Below are positions 18,572 to 34,226 of a stretch of DNA of 64,000 nt, in pieces. The DNA is from Polynucleobacter sp. MWH-UH19D. Lineage in GTDB: Bacteria > Pseudomonadota > Gammaproteobacteria > Burkholderiales > Burkholderiaceae. Made by a program: the position numbers and the translations under genes. The notes below the pieces were generated by a model. That model was not told the DNA's origin. It ran no database searches and was given only the letters and a program-made list of their open reading frames with translations. The stretch spans positions 1,649,439 to 1,713,438 of the forward strand of contig NZ_CP099571.1 of NCBI RefSeq assembly GCF_040409795.1, read 5' to 3'. Position 1 is the stretch's first letter. Each line of letters begins with the position of its first letter.

Positions 18572-19437
18572 GTCAACAAAATACCAATCAAAACCATAGC
18601 AACGCACACATCACTTTTATTGGTGGTGGCAATATGGGCCGCGCCTTAATCAGCGGCTTATTAGCTAACGGGTTTGAACCCAATCAAATTTCTGTAGTTG
18701 AAGCAAATGCAACTACCGCCCTTAAGCTTTATGAAGATTTTGGTGTTCAAGGTATCGGCGCTCTTGAGCAAATTGCATTTGATTTCACCAAAAATAATGT
18801 GGTGGTTATGGCTATCAAACCACAAGACTTTAATGTTGTCGCTAAGGGTCTCGCATCCAAACTCAAACATGCTAGTGCACCAGGTCCATTGATCTTAAGT
18901 ATTGCCGCTGGCATTCGACTCAAGGATATGAGCCGCTGGTTAGATCACACGCGTTGCGTGCGGGCTATGCCAAATACCCCAGCCTTAATTGGCAAGGGTA
19001 TTACAGGATTATTTGCTGATGCAGCCGTCAGCACATCTGATCGCGCACTTGCACAAACCATTTGCACCGCAGTAGGTCAAACGGTCTGGGTCTCTGATGA
19101 AAAACTAATGGATGCAGTTACAGCAGTATCTGGCAGCGGCCCTGCTTATGTTTTTGCTTTCTTAGAGGCAATGCAATCTGCTGGTGAGAAGCTTGGTTTA
19201 GATGCCAAGACAGCTCGCCAATTAGCTTATGCCACTCTCGAGGGCGCCACTCAGTTGGCTCACAACTCAGACGAACATGCTGGGATTTTGCGGGAGCGCG
19301 TTACCTCTAAGGGTGGCACTACCGCTGCAGCACTTGAAGTCATGAAACATCATGGCTGGCATGAAATCCTAGAAAAAGCGATTGATGCAGCTAGTCAGCG
19401 CGGCAAGACAATGGGTGATGAGCTAGGTCAGCACTAA
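18568..19437 (+). CDS. proC: Pyrroline-5-carboxylate reductase
   Basis: ProC carries out the last step of proline synthesis, reducing pyrroline-5-carboxylate with NAD(P)H. The 289-residue protein has the nucleotide-binding ITFIGGGNMGRALI motif near residues 14-27, the VRAMPNTPALIGKG segment and the C-terminal signature SGSGPAYVFAFLEA with RERVTSKGGTTAAAL. An N-terminal stretch rich in Gln, Asn and His precedes the fold. It overlaps yggS by 4 nt. A short gap (8 bp) separates it from the convergent ubiA gene, with no obvious terminator. Confidence 0.96.
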   Translation: MSQQNTNQNHSNAHITFIGGGNMGRALISGLLANGFEPNQISVVEANATTALKLYEDFGVQGIGALEQIAFDFTKNNVVVMAIKPQDFNVVAKGLASKLKHASAPGPLILSIAAGIRLKDMSRWLDHTRCVRAMPNTPALIGKGITGLFADAAVSTSDRALAQTICTAVGQTVWVSDEKLMDAVTAVSGSGPAYVFAFLEAMQSAGEKLGLDAKTARQLAYATLEGATQLAHNSDEHAGILRERVTSKGGTTAAALEVMKHHGWHEILEKAIDAASQRGKTMGDELGQH

Positions 19438-19445
19438 TTAATGCT

Positions 19446-20309
19446 TCAATAAATGCTCAATCCGAGCACAATTCCTAAGAATAAAAATCCACCTAACCAA
19501 TTATTGTGTCGAAAAGCGAGGAAACATTCCTCGCGTTTGCGGGTCGAAACAAGCTGCATGTGATAAATGGCACAAGCTAAAGCCATAATCCAACCGACCA
19601 AAAAGTAATTACTCAAATCCGCCAAATATGCCACCCACAATTGAGTCATCAATAAGATTCCATAGCAAACACCAATTGCAACCACATCATACTTTCCAAA
19701 AGTAATCGCTGAAGTACGTAGCCCTAGACGCAAATCATCCTCTCGATCAACCATGGCATATGCAGTGTCATAAGCAATCGCCCAAAAAATATTTCCCACA
19801 AACAAAACCCATGCCTCTAGTGGAATAAAGTTCAAGACTGCTGCATATGCCATTGGGATACCAAATCCAAATGCAATTCCTAAAATTGCTTGTGGTATTG
19901 CAAAAAAGCGTTTCGTAAATGGATAAATAAAAGCCACTAACAATGCAAGAACAGATAACTGCTTAGTAAAAATATTTAAGGGTTGAATCAATAAAAATGC
20001 GATCAATGCCAAAGCAAGTGCAACAGCCACGGCCTCTTTGCCCGATATCTTTCCGCTCGTTACTGGGCGATCTTTGGTTCTTTGGACATAACGATCAAAA
20101 TCACGATCCGCATAATCATTCATAGCGCAACCAGCACTACGCATTAAAAATGTGCCCATAACAAAAATAAACAGAATACTAAGGTCGGGCATTCCGGAAC
20201 TGGCCAACCATAGAGCCCATAGCGTTGGCCACAATAATAAAAGTGTGCCAATCGGCTTATCTAAACGGATTAGATATGCATAGGCTTGTAGTCGATTACG
20301 AAAAGACAT
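19446..20309 (-). CDS. ubiA: 4-hydroxybenzoate octaprenyltransferase
   Basis: UbiA is an inner-membrane prenyltransferase that attaches the polyprenyl tail to 4-hydroxybenzoate in ubiquinone synthesis. The 287-residue protein is almost entirely hydrophobic helices and has both Asp-rich motifs: [19 protein letters not shown] near residue 63 and [15 protein letters not shown] near residue 186. The ATG at 20309 lies just after the recG stop (20318) and gives [21 protein letters not shown], the normal start; a longer in-frame start would overlap recG. It probably belongs to the recG transcript. Confidence 0.95.
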   Translation of the reverse strand: MSFRNRLQAYAYLIRLDKPIGTLLLLWPTLWALWLASSGMPDLSILFIFVMGTFLMRSAGCAMNDYADRDFDRYVQRTKDRPVTSGKISGKEAVAVALALALIAFLLIQPLNIFTKQLSVLALLVAFIYPFTKRFFAIPQAILGIAFGFGIPMAYAAVLNFIPLEAWVLFVGNIFWAIAYDTAYAMVDREDDLRLGLRTSAITFGKYDVVAIGVCYGILLMTQLWVAYLADLSNYFLVGWIMALACAIYHMQLVSTRKREECFLAFRHNNWLGGFLFLGIVLGLSIY

Positions 20310-20317
20310 ATCCAGAA

Positions 20318-22387
20318 TTATGCCTTCAGAAATTCTGCGCGAGAGCCCAGCCAACGTTCCAAGTGTCGCTCCACGATATCGCCATGCTCTGCCAGCAAAC
20401 GTTCAGCCGCTTTCTGCGCTAACTCAATCAACCATGCATCTCGCTGTAAATCTACAAAACGTAACATCGCATCTCCTGATTGCTTTGCTCCCAAAAGCTC
20501 TCCGGGGCCACGCAAAGATAAATCGCGCTCTGCAATTACAAAGCCATCAGAAGTTTCACGCAAAGTCTGTAAACGCTCTTTGGCAGTCATTGACAATGGC
20601 TCTGCGTACATCAAGATACACACTGAATCTGCCGACCCACGGCCGACCCGCCCCCGCAACTGATGAATTTGGGCATAACCAAATCGTTCCGCATGCTCAA
20701 TCACCATTAATGCTGCATTGGGCACATCAACACCAACTTCAATTACCGTAGTTGCCACCAATAACTGAATTTCATTAGCCTTAAATGCTGCCATCACTGC
20801 AGCTTTCTCATCCGCTTTCAGGCGCCCATGAACTAGACCCACTCTGAAATCAGGCAAAGCCTTAGTAAGTTCTTCAAAGCTCTCAACGGCAGTCTGTAGT
20901 TGCAATACCTCAGACTCCTCAATCAAAGGGCATACCCAATACGCTTGCAAACCTTTTGAAAGCCAGCTTTGCAAGCCATGAATCACTTCCTCTCTTCGGC
21001 TTGCTTTCACGACCTTAGTGGCAATAGGCTTACGCCCTGGAGGTAGCTCATCAATTACAGATACATCCAAGTCAGCGTAATACGTCATTGCTAAAGTCCG
21101 CGGAATTGGCGTTGCCGACATCATGAGTTGGTGGCAATAAAATAATTCTGAGCCAACCCTTTGTTGGATCTCTAAACGCTGTCGAACACCGAATCGATGC
21201 TGCTCATCAATAACCGCCAAACCTAATTTGGCGAAGCGCACATTTTCTTGAATCAAGGCATGCGTACCAATGATGAGTTGTGCAGCACCATCCTCAATCA
21301 ACTCTTGGGCCAATTTCTTTTCTTTTGCCTTGAGACTGCCAGATAGCCATGCGATTTGCGCCCCCAAAGGCTCAAACCATTCTTTCATTTTGAGGTAATG
21401 CTGTTCGGCCAATATCTCTGTTGGCGCCATGATTGCTGCCTGATAACCATGATCCATTACCCGCGCTGCTGCTAATGCTGCGATCACAGTCTTGCCACTA
21501 CCTACATCACCCTGCAATAAGCGATTCATTGGAAATGATTGCGATAAATCCCCCCCAATTTCATCCCACACACGTGACTGAGCCCCAGTTAAATGGAACG
21601 GTAGAATTTTTATTAAGGCCTCTTCCAGGCTAGTAGTGGATGCACTATTTTTGTTGAAGCTTGGCGCATGCCGCTCTCGCCGAATCGCATGGGCACGCTT
21701 TAATGAAATCTGTTGAGCTAGCAATTCTTCAAACTGGACACGACGCCATGCAGGATGTGTACGCTCTAGCAATGATTGTGTATCTGCAATGGCTGGTGGT
21801 TGATGCAGATATGTAATAGCGGATTGCAAACTTGGCCAGTCATTGCTTGGTAATAACTGATTCATCAATTTGCTTGGCAAAAACTCAGCCAGACTGTCTT
21901 TCAAACTTGGATCTCGTAAAGCCTGCGTCACCGCTTTGCGAATTACTGCTTGAGAAACGCCTGCACTGGCTGGATAGACCGGGGTCAAGCTCGTTGGAAG
22001 TGGTGCATCTGGCGTAACGGCACGGACGGTTGGGTGAACCATCTCTGGGCCCTGAAAACCTTCACGCACATCTCCGCGAACTCGAATATGGGCACCAACA
22101 GCCATCTGCTTCTGCTGACTCGGGTAAAAATTTAGGAAACGTAGATTAAGAGTCTCAGTGTCGTCCTCTATAGTGACAACCATTTGTCTTCTGGGCCTAA
22201 ATAAGACTTGATTCCGAATCACTACACCCTGAGTCTGAACCGAGCTAAATCGCCCCTGAACAAGCGCTTGATCAATTGAGAGCAACTCCGTCTCATCCTC
22301 ATAGCGAGAGGGAAGATGCAAAGCAAGAGCCATTGGGCTGTCTAAACCCATTTTTTGGAGTGTGTTTGGCGTTTGCTTAGTAGTCAT
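20318..22387 (-). CDS. recG: ATP-dependent DNA helicase RecG
   Basis: RecG remodels stalled replication forks and branch-migrates Holliday junctions. The 689-residue protein has the N-terminal wedge domain and superfamily 2 helicase motifs: [11 protein letters not shown] (Walker A), VIDEQHRFG (DEQH), SATPIPRT (motif III) and LRGRVGRG (motif VI). It matches the family length. It diverges from queA with a 30-bp gap that must hold both promoters or parts of them, and is followed closely by ubiA. Confidence 0.96.
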   Translation of the reverse strand: MTTKQTPNTLQKMGLDSPMALALHLPSRYEDETELLSIDQALVQGRFSSVQTQGVVIRNQVLFRPRRQMVVTIEDDTETLNLRFLNFYPSQQKQMAVGAHIRVRGDVREGFQGPEMVHPTVRAVTPDAPLPTSLTPVYPASAGVSQAVIRKAVTQALRDPSLKDSLAEFLPSKLMNQLLPSNDWPSLQSAITYLHQPPAIADTQSLLERTHPAWRRVQFEELLAQQISLKRAHAIRRERHAPSFNKNSASTTSLEEALIKILPFHLTGAQSRVWDEIGGDLSQSFPMNRLLQGDVGSGKTVIAALAAARVMDHGYQAAIMAPTEILAEQHYLKMKEWFEPLGAQIAWLSGSLKAKEKKLAQELIEDGAAQLIIGTHALIQENVRFAKLGLAVIDEQHRFGVRQRLEIQQRVGSELFYCHQLMMSATPIPRTLAMTYYADLDVSVIDELPPGRKPIATKVVKASRREEVIHGLQSWLSKGLQAYWVCPLIEESEVLQLQTAVESFEELTKALPDFRVGLVHGRLKADEKAAVMAAFKANEIQLLVATTVIEVGVDVPNAALMVIEHAERFGYAQIHQLRGRVGRGSADSVCILMYAEPLSMTAKERLQTLRETSDGFVIAERDLSLRGPGELLGAKQSGDAMLRFVDLQRDAWLIELAQKAAERLLAEHGDIVERHLERWLGSRAEFLKA

Positions 22388-22417
22388 CGTTAAAATCTAA
22401 TACCTGATGGTAACGCT

Positions 22418-24615
<2,198 letters not shown>

Positions 24616-24674
24616 CCCCCTCTAGGGGCAATAAACCCCCTCAAATCACCTCCAAAGCCCCATACAGTTTAGAA

Positions 24675-24702
24675 TTGCGGGTTTACGGCTTTCTCTTAAA
24701 AG
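24675..24702 (+). promoter_or_regulatory. Possible promoter upstream of yajC-secD-secF
   Basis: TTGCGG (24675-24680), a 16-bp spacer and TAAAAG (24697-24702) could form a weak sigma70-type promoter inside the queA-tgt-yajC-secDF run. Both hexamers deviate from consensus, so this is only a candidate. Confidence 0.25.
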
Positions 24703-24709
24703 CTTAAAA

Positions 24710-24736
24710 ATGCAGCAGTTTCTTATTAGCCATTAA
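24710..24736 (+). other. Candidate 8-codon upstream reading frame before yajC
   Basis: ATG at 24710 starts MQQFLISH and stops at 24736, 12 nt before the yajC ATG. The yajC Shine-Dalgarno (GGAGG) lies directly after this stop. The frame has no ribosome binding site of its own, although a candidate promoter would place the transcript start at about this ATG. It may be chance. Confidence 0.2.
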
Positions 24737-24748
24737 CGGAGGTTTGAT

Positions 24749-25075
24749 ATGTGGATTAGTAATGCTTTTGCCCAGGCTCCAGCCGCGGGCGCAGATGCAG
24801 GTGGCTTGATGAGCTTCCTTCCTTTGATTTTGATGTTCGCAGTTTTGTACTTCATCATGATTCGCCCACAAATGAAGCGCCAAAAAGAGACTAAAGCAAT
24901 GCTCGAGGCACTTGCGGTAGGTGACGAGGTTGTCACTGTTGGCGGCATTATGGGCAAAGTAACCGCATTGAAAGATCAGGTAGTGACTGTTGAAATTGCT
25001 ACCGGAACAGATGTGCAATTACAAAAAGGTGCTATCACCGCCGTATTGCCAAAAGGCACATTGAAGTCCGCTTAA
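24749..25075 (+). CDS. yajC: Preprotein translocase subunit YajC
   Basis: YajC is a small inner-membrane accessory protein of the SecDF-YajC complex. The 108-residue product has one membrane segment (about residues 27-47, LMSFLPLILMFAVLYFIMI) followed by RPQMKRQKE and a small cytoplasmic domain, the family pattern. A strong Shine-Dalgarno (GGAGG) lies 7 nt before the ATG. It is 20 bp upstream of secD, consistent with joint expression. Confidence 0.96.
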   Translation: MWISNAFAQAPAAGADAGGLMSFLPLILMFAVLYFIMIRPQMKRQKETKAMLEALAVGDEVVTVGGIMGKVTALKDQVVTVEIATGTDVQLQKGAITAVLPKGTLKSA

Positions 25076-25095
25076 TTTTTTAAAAGTATCTCGAC

Positions 25096-26955
25096 ATGAA
25101 TCGCTATCCTCTCTGGAAATATTTAGTCATCGTCATTGCCTTGCTCATTGGCGGACTGTATTCATTGCCTAATTTCTATGGAGAGGCTCCAGCGGTTCAA
25201 GTCTCATCTGCCAAACCAACTATTAAGGTTGATTTGGCAACACAATCTCGTGTTGAAAAAATTCTGACTGATGCCAGTATTGATAACACTGGAGTATTTT
25301 TTGAAGCAGCTGGTAATGTAGGCTCAATCAAAATTCGCTTTAACAATACTGATATTCAATTACGTGCTCGTGATCTTCTGCAACAAAAATTAAATGCGGA
25401 TCAAAATGATCCTAACTACACTGTAGCCCTTAACCTACTCTCCAACACGCCCGGTTGGCTCAATGCGATAAATGCGCTGCCAATGCCATTAGGCTTAGAT
25501 TTGCGCGGTGGCGTCTACTTCCTCTTGCAAGTAGATATGAAAGGCGCAGTGCAGAAAAAAGTCACCTCATTGGCTACAGATATTCGCAGCCAATTGCGTG
25601 ATAAAAACATTCGCCATCAAGGTATTGATCGTGGAGCAGACTCAATCACGATTAATTTTGGCAGTGCTGATGAAGCTGAAACTGCACGCTCACTTTTAAA
25701 TACTTCCCAACCTGATCTCACTTGGTTGGTTAAAGCAAACGGCAGCGCCGCAAAACTACTCGGTGAATTTAAGCCAAAGGCATTGAAAGACATTCAGGAC
25801 AATGCGGTTAAGCAAAATATCATTACCTTAAATAAACGGGTAAATGAGCTAGCAGTTAAAGAACCGGTAATCCAACAACAAGGCGCCGAACGCATTGTTG
25901 TTCAACTTCCAGGCGTACAAGATACTGCTCGCGCCAAAGACATCATTGGTCGTACCGCTACTTTGGAAGCTCGTCTTGCAGATCCATTGGTATCGACCAT
26001 CAGCGTCGGTGAAATTCCACCCCCAGGCATGGATACTTTCCGTTTTGGTGAAAACCGCTTAGGCGTATTTAAAAAGTCCGTGATTTTTAGCGGTGATCGC
26101 ATTACTGATGCAAGCGCCGGCTTTGATCAAAACCAACGTCCTGCTGTAAACATCTCTTTGGATGCTGCTGGTGGTCGCGTTATGCAAGAGGTCACTCGGG
26201 AAAACATTGGCAAGCCCATGGGCATGATTTTGTTCGAAAAAGGCAAAGGTGAAGTTCTCACGATTGCCACCATTCAAGGTGAGTTTGGCTCAAAGTTTCA
26301 GATTACTGGTCAACCAACTACAGAGAGCGCCAATGACTTAGCCCTCTTATTGCGCGCTGGATCGCTCGCAGCCCCAATGGAAATTATTGAAGAGCGCACT
26401 ATTGGTCCTAGCTTGGGTGCCGAGAATATCGAAAAAGGTTTTACATCCCTTTTAATCGGCTTCTCTGCAATTGCAATTTTCATGATGGCTTACTACATGC
26501 TATTTGGAACTTTCTCGGTAGTAGCTTTAGCAGTCAACCTGCTCTTATTAATTTCAGTTCTATCGATGCTGCAAGCAACACTCACCTTACCAGGTATTGC
26601 CGCTATGGCTCTTGCGCTTGGTATGGCGATTGACTCCAACGTGTTAATTAATGAACGCATTCGCGAAGAGCTGCGTAATGGTTCTTCACCTCAAACTGCA
26701 ATTGCTATTGGTTTCGATAAAGCTTGGGCAACCATCTTAGACTCCAATGTCACGACTTTAATCGCAGGTCTTGCACTGTTAGCCTTTGGCTCTGGTCCGA
26801 TCAAAGGGTTTGCTGTAGTGCACTGCCTCGGGATTTTGACCTCCATGTTCTCTGCTGTCTTCTTCTCGCGTGGCCTAGTCAATCTTTGGTATGGCAGAAA
26901 TAAGAAAATTCAGAAACTCGCGATTGGCCAAGTTTGGCGCCCACAGGAGAAATAA
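25096..26955 (+). CDS. secD: Protein translocase subunit SecD
   Basis: SecD works with SecF to use the proton-motive force late in protein export. The 619-residue protein has an N-terminal membrane helix (about residues 7-24), the large periplasmic region with LPLGLDLRGGVYFLL-type P1 domain features, and a C-terminal block of membrane helices from about residue 450 containing GMAIDSNVLINERIREEL, the RND-family segment with its conserved Asp. Length equals E. coli SecD to within a few residues. It is followed 3 bp later by secF. Confidence 0.97.
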   Translation: MNRYPLWKYLVIVIALLIGGLYSLPNFYGEAPAVQVSSAKPTIKVDLATQSRVEKILTDASIDNTGVFFEAAGNVGSIKIRFNNTDIQLRARDLLQQKLNADQNDPNYTVALNLLSNTPGWLNAINALPMPLGLDLRGGVYFLLQVDMKGAVQKKVTSLATDIRSQLRDKNIRHQGIDRGADSITINFGSADEAETARSLLNTSQPDLTWLVKANGSAAKLLGEFKPKALKDIQDNAVKQNIITLNKRVNELAVKEPVIQQQGAERIVVQLPGVQDTARAKDIIGRTATLEARLADPLVSTISVGEIPPPGMDTFRFGENRLGVFKKSVIFSGDRITDASAGFDQNQRPAVNISLDAAGGRVMQEVTRENIGKPMGMILFEKGKGEVLTIATIQGEFGSKFQITGQPTTESANDLALLLRAGSLAAPMEIIEERTIGPSLGAENIEKGFTSLLIGFSAIAIFMMAYYMLFGTFSVVALAVNLLLLISVLSMLQATLTLPGIAAMALALGMAIDSNVLINERIREELRNGSSPQTAIAIGFDKAWATILDSNVTTLIAGLALLAFGSGPIKGFAVVHCLGILTSMFSAVFFSRGLVNLWYGRNKKIQKLAIGQVWRPQEK

Positions 26956-26958
26956 GCC

Positions 26959-27933
26959 ATGGAATTTTTTCGTATCAAAAAAGACATTCCATTTATGCGC
27001 CATGCATTGGTGCTCAATGCGATTTCTTTAATTACCTTCTTAGCAGCAGTCTTTTTCCTCTGGCATAACGGCCTACACCTTTCCATTGAATTCACTGGCG
27101 GTACTGTCATGGAGGTTACCTATCCTCAGACTGCCCCACTGGATTCCATCCGCGCCAAAGTAGAAAAGTTAGGCTACGCCGATACGCAAATTCAAAACTT
27201 TGGCAGTTCACGCGATGTGATGATTCGCCTACCTTTGCAAAAAGATGCTGAAGGCAAACTGATTTCATCGGCAGATCAAAGCAATGCAGTGATGCAAGCC
27301 CTTGATTCTGCAAGCTCTGGCGTTAAGTTACAACGCGTTGAATTCGTTGGGCCGCAAGTAGGTCAAGAGTTGGCAATTGATGGCTTAAAAGCTTTGGTAT
27401 TTGTGATCATCGGCATTGTGCTTTACCTCTCTTTCCGCTTTGAGTGGAAATTCGCGCTTGCCGGCATCATTGCGAACTTACATGACGTCGTCATCATTCT
27501 TGGCTTCTTTGCCTTTTTCCACTGGGAGTTCTCACTTTCCGTATTGGCGGCAGTATTAGCGGTACTCGGCTACTCCGTGAACGAATCCGTGGTGATCTTT
27601 GACCGTATTCGTGAAAACTTCCGCAAGTACCGCAAGATGAATACTCGCGAGATTATTGATAACGCGATTACCAGCACGATTAGCCGCACCGTCATCACCC
27701 ACGGAAGCACTGAAATGATGGTTCTAGCAATGTTGATTTTTGGTGGCCCAACTTTGTTTTATTTTGCTTTGGCACTCACCATCGGTATTTTGTTTGGTAT
27801 TTATTCATCGGTTTTCGTTGCTGCAGCATTGGCGATGTGGCTCGGTGTAACCCGCGAGGATTTAGTGAAGGGTGATAAAAAGCCTGACGACAATGCTCGT
27901 AATGAAGATCCAAACTATGGGGCTCGCGTTTAA
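26959..27933 (+). CDS. secF: Protein translocase subunit SecF
   Basis: SecF is the partner of SecD. The 324-residue protein has an N-terminal helix, the FTGGTVMEV motif near residue 49, then a five-helix membrane block containing GYSVNESVVIFDRIRENF with the conserved RND-type residues. A C-terminal tail of charged residues (KGDKKPDDNARNED) follows. It ends the queA-to-secF run. A perfect 8-bp hairpin spans its stop codon (27928-27947). Confidence 0.97.
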   Translation: MEFFRIKKDIPFMRHALVLNAISLITFLAAVFFLWHNGLHLSIEFTGGTVMEVTYPQTAPLDSIRAKVEKLGYADTQIQNFGSSRDVMIRLPLQKDAEGKLISSADQSNAVMQALDSASSGVKLQRVEFVGPQVGQELAIDGLKALVFVIIGIVLYLSFRFEWKFALAGIIANLHDVVIILGFFAFFHWEFSLSVLAAVLAVLGYSVNESVVIFDRIRENFRKYRKMNTREIIDNAITSTISRTVITHGSTEMMVLAMLIFGGPTLFYFALALTIGILFGIYSSVFVAAALAMWLGVTREDLVKGDKKPDDNARNEDPNYGARV

Positions 27934-27947
27934 CCAAAAGGTTAAAC
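27928..27947. repeat. Perfect hairpin across the secF stop codon
   Basis: GTTTAACC and GGTTAAAC pair perfectly around AAAA; the TAA stop of secF lies within the left arm. There is no T-run after it, so it is a weak terminator at best; it may protect the 3' end of the mRNA. Confidence 0.45.
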
Positions 27948-27959
27948 AAACAAATTTAC

Positions 27960-30784
<2,825 letters not shown>

Positions 30785-30798
30785 CTATACTGAACCCT

Positions 30799-31413
30799 AT
30801 GAAACTCATTTATTCCCCCACCAGCCCCTATGTTCGTAAAGTCAGGATCGTTTTCCTAGAGAAAAAGGTCGATATTGACCTTGAAAGTAATAGTGTTTGG
30901 GCCGCAGACACCAATATCGGCACCTATAACCCTTTGGGCAAGGTTCCATGCCTTGTACTCGATGACGGGGAAGCCATCCAAGACTCTCGAGTAATCGCTG
31001 AATATGCAGACGCCTTAAGCCCAGTAAGCAAACTGATTCCGGCCGATCATCGAGAGCGTGCCACTGTGAAAACTTGGGAAGCATTAGCCGATGGACTGGT
31101 GGACGCTAGCATCTTGGCGCGCCTTGAAAAAACTTGGCGTCCAGCAAATGAGCAAAGCCAAGCTTGGGTTGATCGTCAAGTTGGAAAAATAAATGCTGCA
31201 TTACGCCGAATGTCAGAACAGCTTGGTGAAAACGCTTGGTGTTTTGGAAATCAAATTACGCTGGCTGATATTGCTGTAGGTTGCGCCCTTGGTTATTTAG
31301 CATTCCGATTTCCAGAGATTCAATGGCAAAGTCAGTACCCAAACTTAGAGCGCCTGCATCAGAAATTAATGCAACGACCTTCGTTTAAAGAAACTGAGCC
31401 ACCAACATCTTAA
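30799..31413 (+). CDS. Glutathione S-transferase family protein
   Basis: This 204-residue protein has an N-terminal thioredoxin-like domain beginning MKLIYSPTSPYVRKVRI and a C-terminal helical domain containing ITLADIAVGCALGYLAFRFP, the usual GST layout. The IQDSRVIAEY segment carries the Glu/Asp-Ser glutathione-binding motif in a variant form. The ATG at 30799 gives the normal family start; in-frame ATGs at 30748 and 30781 would add a non-homologous-looking extension. The substrate is unknown. It is convergent with mnmA. Confidence 0.88.
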   Translation: MKLIYSPTSPYVRKVRIVFLEKKVDIDLESNSVWAADTNIGTYNPLGKVPCLVLDDGEAIQDSRVIAEYADALSPVSKLIPADHRERATVKTWEALADGLVDASILARLEKTWRPANEQSQAWVDRQVGKINAALRRMSEQLGENAWCFGNQITLADIAVGCALGYLAFRFPEIQWQSQYPNLERLHQKLMQRPSFKETEPPTS

Positions 31414-31434
31414 TTTTGAAATTTGTGTTTGGAG

Positions 31435-32547
31435 TTAGGCGGAAATAATTCCGCCACCTAAACAAATATCACCGTCATATAAAACGGCTGATTGCCCTGG
31501 TGTTACAGCCCACTGAGGCTCAGGAAAATCTAAACTAAAGTCTAGTGTTGAATTGCCTGCATTCAGAACACACGCAGAGTCAGATTGTCGATATCGAGTT
31601 TTGGCTGAGTAAGAGCCGGATTCAGGGACGGTGCCAGAAACCCAGCTTGCGTCCATCGCCTCCAGCTGATTAGCCAATAACCATGGGTGTTCATGACCCT
31701 GCACCACATATAAGGTGTTATTTGCCACATCCTTGCGGGCTACGTACCACGCATCTCCATTACCATCCTGACTGCCGCCTAAACCAATGCCCTTGCGTTG
31801 TCCCAGCGTGAAAAATGCTAAGCCCATGTGCTCGCCCACCACTTTTCCTTCGTGAGTTTTAATTGGCCCAGGTATGCGCGGTAAATAACGATTCAAAAAT
31901 TCTCTGAATGGTCTCTCACCGATAAAACAAATGCCAGTGGAATCTTTTTTCTTGGCATTATGTAAGCCAATTTTTTCTGCAATGTCTCGCACTTCTGTTT
32001 TAGGAATCTCACCCAAGGGAAACAATACATTTGCTAATTGTTGCTGCGTTAGACGATGCAAAAAATAACTTTGATCTTTAGTGGCGTCTAATGCCTTCAA
32101 TAACTGAACCCTGCCACCTTCATGGCGCACTCTAGCGTAGTGACCCGTAGCAATTGCGTCAGCACCTAAACTCATTGCGTGATCCAAAAATGCCTTGAAC
32201 TTAATTTCGGCATTGCATAAGACATCTGGGTTGGGAGTACGGCCTGCGGAGTATTCACGTAAAAAGTCTGCAAATACTCGTTCACGATATTCAGCAGCAA
32301 AATTGACAGCCTCTACATCGATTCCAATCAAATCGGCTACCGAAACGACATCCAACCAATCCTGACGAGCAGAGCAGTATTCATCGCTATCGTCATCCTC
32401 CCAATTTTTCATAAAAAGGCCTACGACCTCGTAACCCTGCTCTTTGAGCATCCAGGCTGCAACAGACGAATCTACCCCTCCAGACATGCCAATAACGACT
32501 TTCTTGGGGTTTGTAGGCGGTATTGCCGAGGAATTGAGCTGGATCAT
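31435..32547 (-). CDS. mnmA: tRNA-specific 2-thiouridylase MnmA
   Basis: MnmA puts the 2-thio group on wobble uridine of tRNA-Lys, -Glu and -Gln. The 370-residue product has the PP-loop [15 protein letters not shown] near residue 22, the catalytic cysteines in [11 protein letters not shown] and [12 protein letters not shown], and the [11 protein letters not shown] segment. The ATG at 32547 is chosen because it gives [11 protein letters not shown] directly before the PP-loop; a longer in-frame start upstream would run into the divergent pntAA. The gap to pntAA is 176 bp. Confidence 0.95.
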   Translation of the reverse strand: MIQLNSSAIPPTNPKKVVIGMSGGVDSSVAAWMLKEQGYEVVGLFMKNWEDDDSDEYCSARQDWLDVVSVADLIGIDVEAVNFAAEYRERVFADFLREYSAGRTPNPDVLCNAEIKFKAFLDHAMSLGADAIATGHYARVRHEGGRVQLLKALDATKDQSYFLHRLTQQQLANVLFPLGEIPKTEVRDIAEKIGLHNAKKKDSTGICFIGERPFREFLNRYLPRIPGPIKTHEGKVVGEHMGLAFFTLGQRKGIGLGGSQDGNGDAWYVARKDVANNTLYVVQGHEHPWLLANQLEAMDASWVSGTVPESGSYSAKTRYRQSDSACVLNAGNSTLDFSLDFPEPQWAVTPGQSAVLYDGDICLGGGIISA

Positions 32548-32723
32548 CAAAAAATGCGAGAATTCAATATAAGCTGACAGGCCATATTGTAGAAGTCTTA
32601 GCTCAGATTGACAGAAATTTGGGCAAATAGGCTGTATGTGCTTATAGGGGTAAATAAGCGGGTGGTTTTTAACCCATTTAACTAAAATAGATTTTTTGAA
32701 AATTTCGCTTTTGGAGACATGCC

Positions 32724-33857
32724 ATGCGCATAGGAGTGCCGCTGGAAACAAGAACTGGTGAAACGCGAGTTGCCGCTACACCAGAAACCGTTAAAAAACT
32801 CATTGGTCAAGGTCATACTGTTGTCATCCAAAAAGATGCAGGTGTCCAAGCTAGCCAACCGGATTCTGCCTATGAGGCTGTTGGCGCATCCATTGGGAGC
32901 GCTGCAGATGCTTTCGGTGCTGAGATTGTTCTCAAGGTACGCGCCCCTGAAGCGGCAGAACTTAAACAGATCAAATCCGGAAGCGTGCTCATCGGCATGC
33001 TTGATCCATTTGATAATGACAATATTGCCGCAATGGCAGCCCAAGGAATTACCAGTTTCTCATTAGAGGCGGCTCCACGCACTACCCGTGCACAAAGCAT
33101 GGACGTGTTGTCTTCTCAAGCCAACATTGCTGGATACAAAGCAGTCATGGTTGCCGCGAACGAATATCAGCGCTTTATGCCAATGCTGATGACTGCTGCT
33201 GGCACTGTTAAAGCAGCTCGCGTCCTCATTCTCGGTGCTGGTGTTGCTGGCTTACAAGCGATTGCAACTGCAAAACGTCTTGGTGCAGTGATTGAAGCAT
33301 CTGACGTGCGTCCTGCTGCCAAAGAACAAATTGAATCTTTAGGGGCAAAGTTTGTTGACGTGCCTTATGAAACCGACGAAGAGCGTGAAATTGCTCAAGG
33401 TGTTGGTGGCTATGCCCGCCCTATGCCAGAAGCATGGATGAAACGTCAAGCCGCTTTGGTTGCAGAGCGTGCACAACAAGCAGACATCGTCATCACCACC
33501 GCATTGATTCCAGGTCGCAAGCCACCAGTACTTTTGCATAGCGACACTGTTGCCAATATGAAACCCGGCTCTGTAGTAATCGACTTGGCTGCTGGCAAAG
33601 GTGATAACGGTTCTGGTAACTGCCCATTAACACAAGCCGACAAAGTGATAAATGTTAATGGCGTCAAGATCGTGGGCTATACAAATTTAGCCAGCATGGT
33701 AGCTGCAGATGCTTCTGCGCTTTACGCACGTAATTTGCTCGACTTCATGAAATTGATTGTCGACAAAGAAGCGAAGCTAGTTATCCCAAGCGATGACGAT
33801 ATCGTGACCGCCTGCTTGATGTGCCGTGATGGTCAAGCCATCCGCAAAAACTCATAA
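32724..33857 (+). CDS. pntAA: NAD(P) transhydrogenase subunit alpha part 1 (PntAA)
   Basis: This is the NAD(H)-binding domain I of proton-translocating transhydrogenase, which passes hydride between NADH and NADP. The 377-residue protein has the [19 protein letters not shown] start, the Rossmann motif [21 protein letters not shown] near residue 168, and [18 protein letters not shown]. It lacks the membrane part, which is encoded separately by the next gene, as in the Rhodospirillum-type three-subunit enzyme. A good Shine-Dalgarno (GGAG, 7 nt) precedes the ATG. Confidence 0.95.
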   Translation: MRIGVPLETRTGETRVAATPETVKKLIGQGHTVVIQKDAGVQASQPDSAYEAVGASIGSAADAFGAEIVLKVRAPEAAELKQIKSGSVLIGMLDPFDNDNIAAMAAQGITSFSLEAAPRTTRAQSMDVLSSQANIAGYKAVMVAANEYQRFMPMLMTAAGTVKAARVLILGAGVAGLQAIATAKRLGAVIEASDVRPAAKEQIESLGAKFVDVPYETDEEREIAQGVGGYARPMPEAWMKRQAALVAERAQQADIVITTALIPGRKPPVLLHSDTVANMKPGSVVIDLAAGKGDNGSGNCPLTQADKVINVNGVKIVGYTNLASMVAADASALYARNLLDFMKLIVDKEAKLVIPSDDDIVTACLMCRDGQAIRKNS

Positions 33858-33879
33858 AAATTCATACGAAGGAACTATC

Positions 33880-34197
33880 ATGGATCTCGCTGCTTTTCAA
33901 AGCATCCTCACAGTCCAGAACATTACTGTGTTTGTTTTGGCTATTTTTGTGGGCTACCACGTTGTTTGGAACGTTACTCCTGCATTGCATACTCCGCTAA
34001 TGGCGGTTACCAACGCAATTTCTGGAATCATCATCGTTGGCGCACTATTACAAACCGAAGTAATTGGTGGAGATGAAATCACCCTCACCAGCGTGATTGG
34101 CGCGATTGCAGTATTTCTAGCGTCGATCAACATTTTTGGTGGATTTATGGTGACGCGCCGCATGCTTGAAATGTTCAAGAAAAAAGCGCCTAAATAA
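33880..34197 (+). CDS. pntAB: NAD(P) transhydrogenase subunit alpha part 2 (PntAB)
   Basis: This 105-residue membrane subunit supplies the C-terminal membrane part missing from PntAA. Three hydrophobic stretches are visible (about residues 11-29, 40-59 and 66-92) and the protein ends in KKAPK. The ATG at 33880 is preceded by GAAGGAACTATC, which contains a Shine-Dalgarno-like AAGGA; the frame is open upstream, but those starts would overlap pntAA. It sits 22 bp after pntAA and 29 bp before pntB, so the three genes form one operon. Confidence 0.95.
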   Translation: MDLAAFQSILTVQNITVFVLAIFVGYHVVWNVTPALHTPLMAVTNAISGIIIVGALLQTEVIGGDEITLTSVIGAIAVFLASINIFGGFMVTRRMLEMFKKKAPK

Positions 34198-34226
34198 ATA
34201 GAACAAGATCTACAGAGACCAAAATA

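Noticed and set aside
24616..24660. C-rich stretch after tgt with CCCCTCTAGGGG, considered as a terminator
   Set aside because: The stem is only 4-5 bp with a 2-4 nt loop, there is no T-run, and transcription into yajC-secDF is expected.
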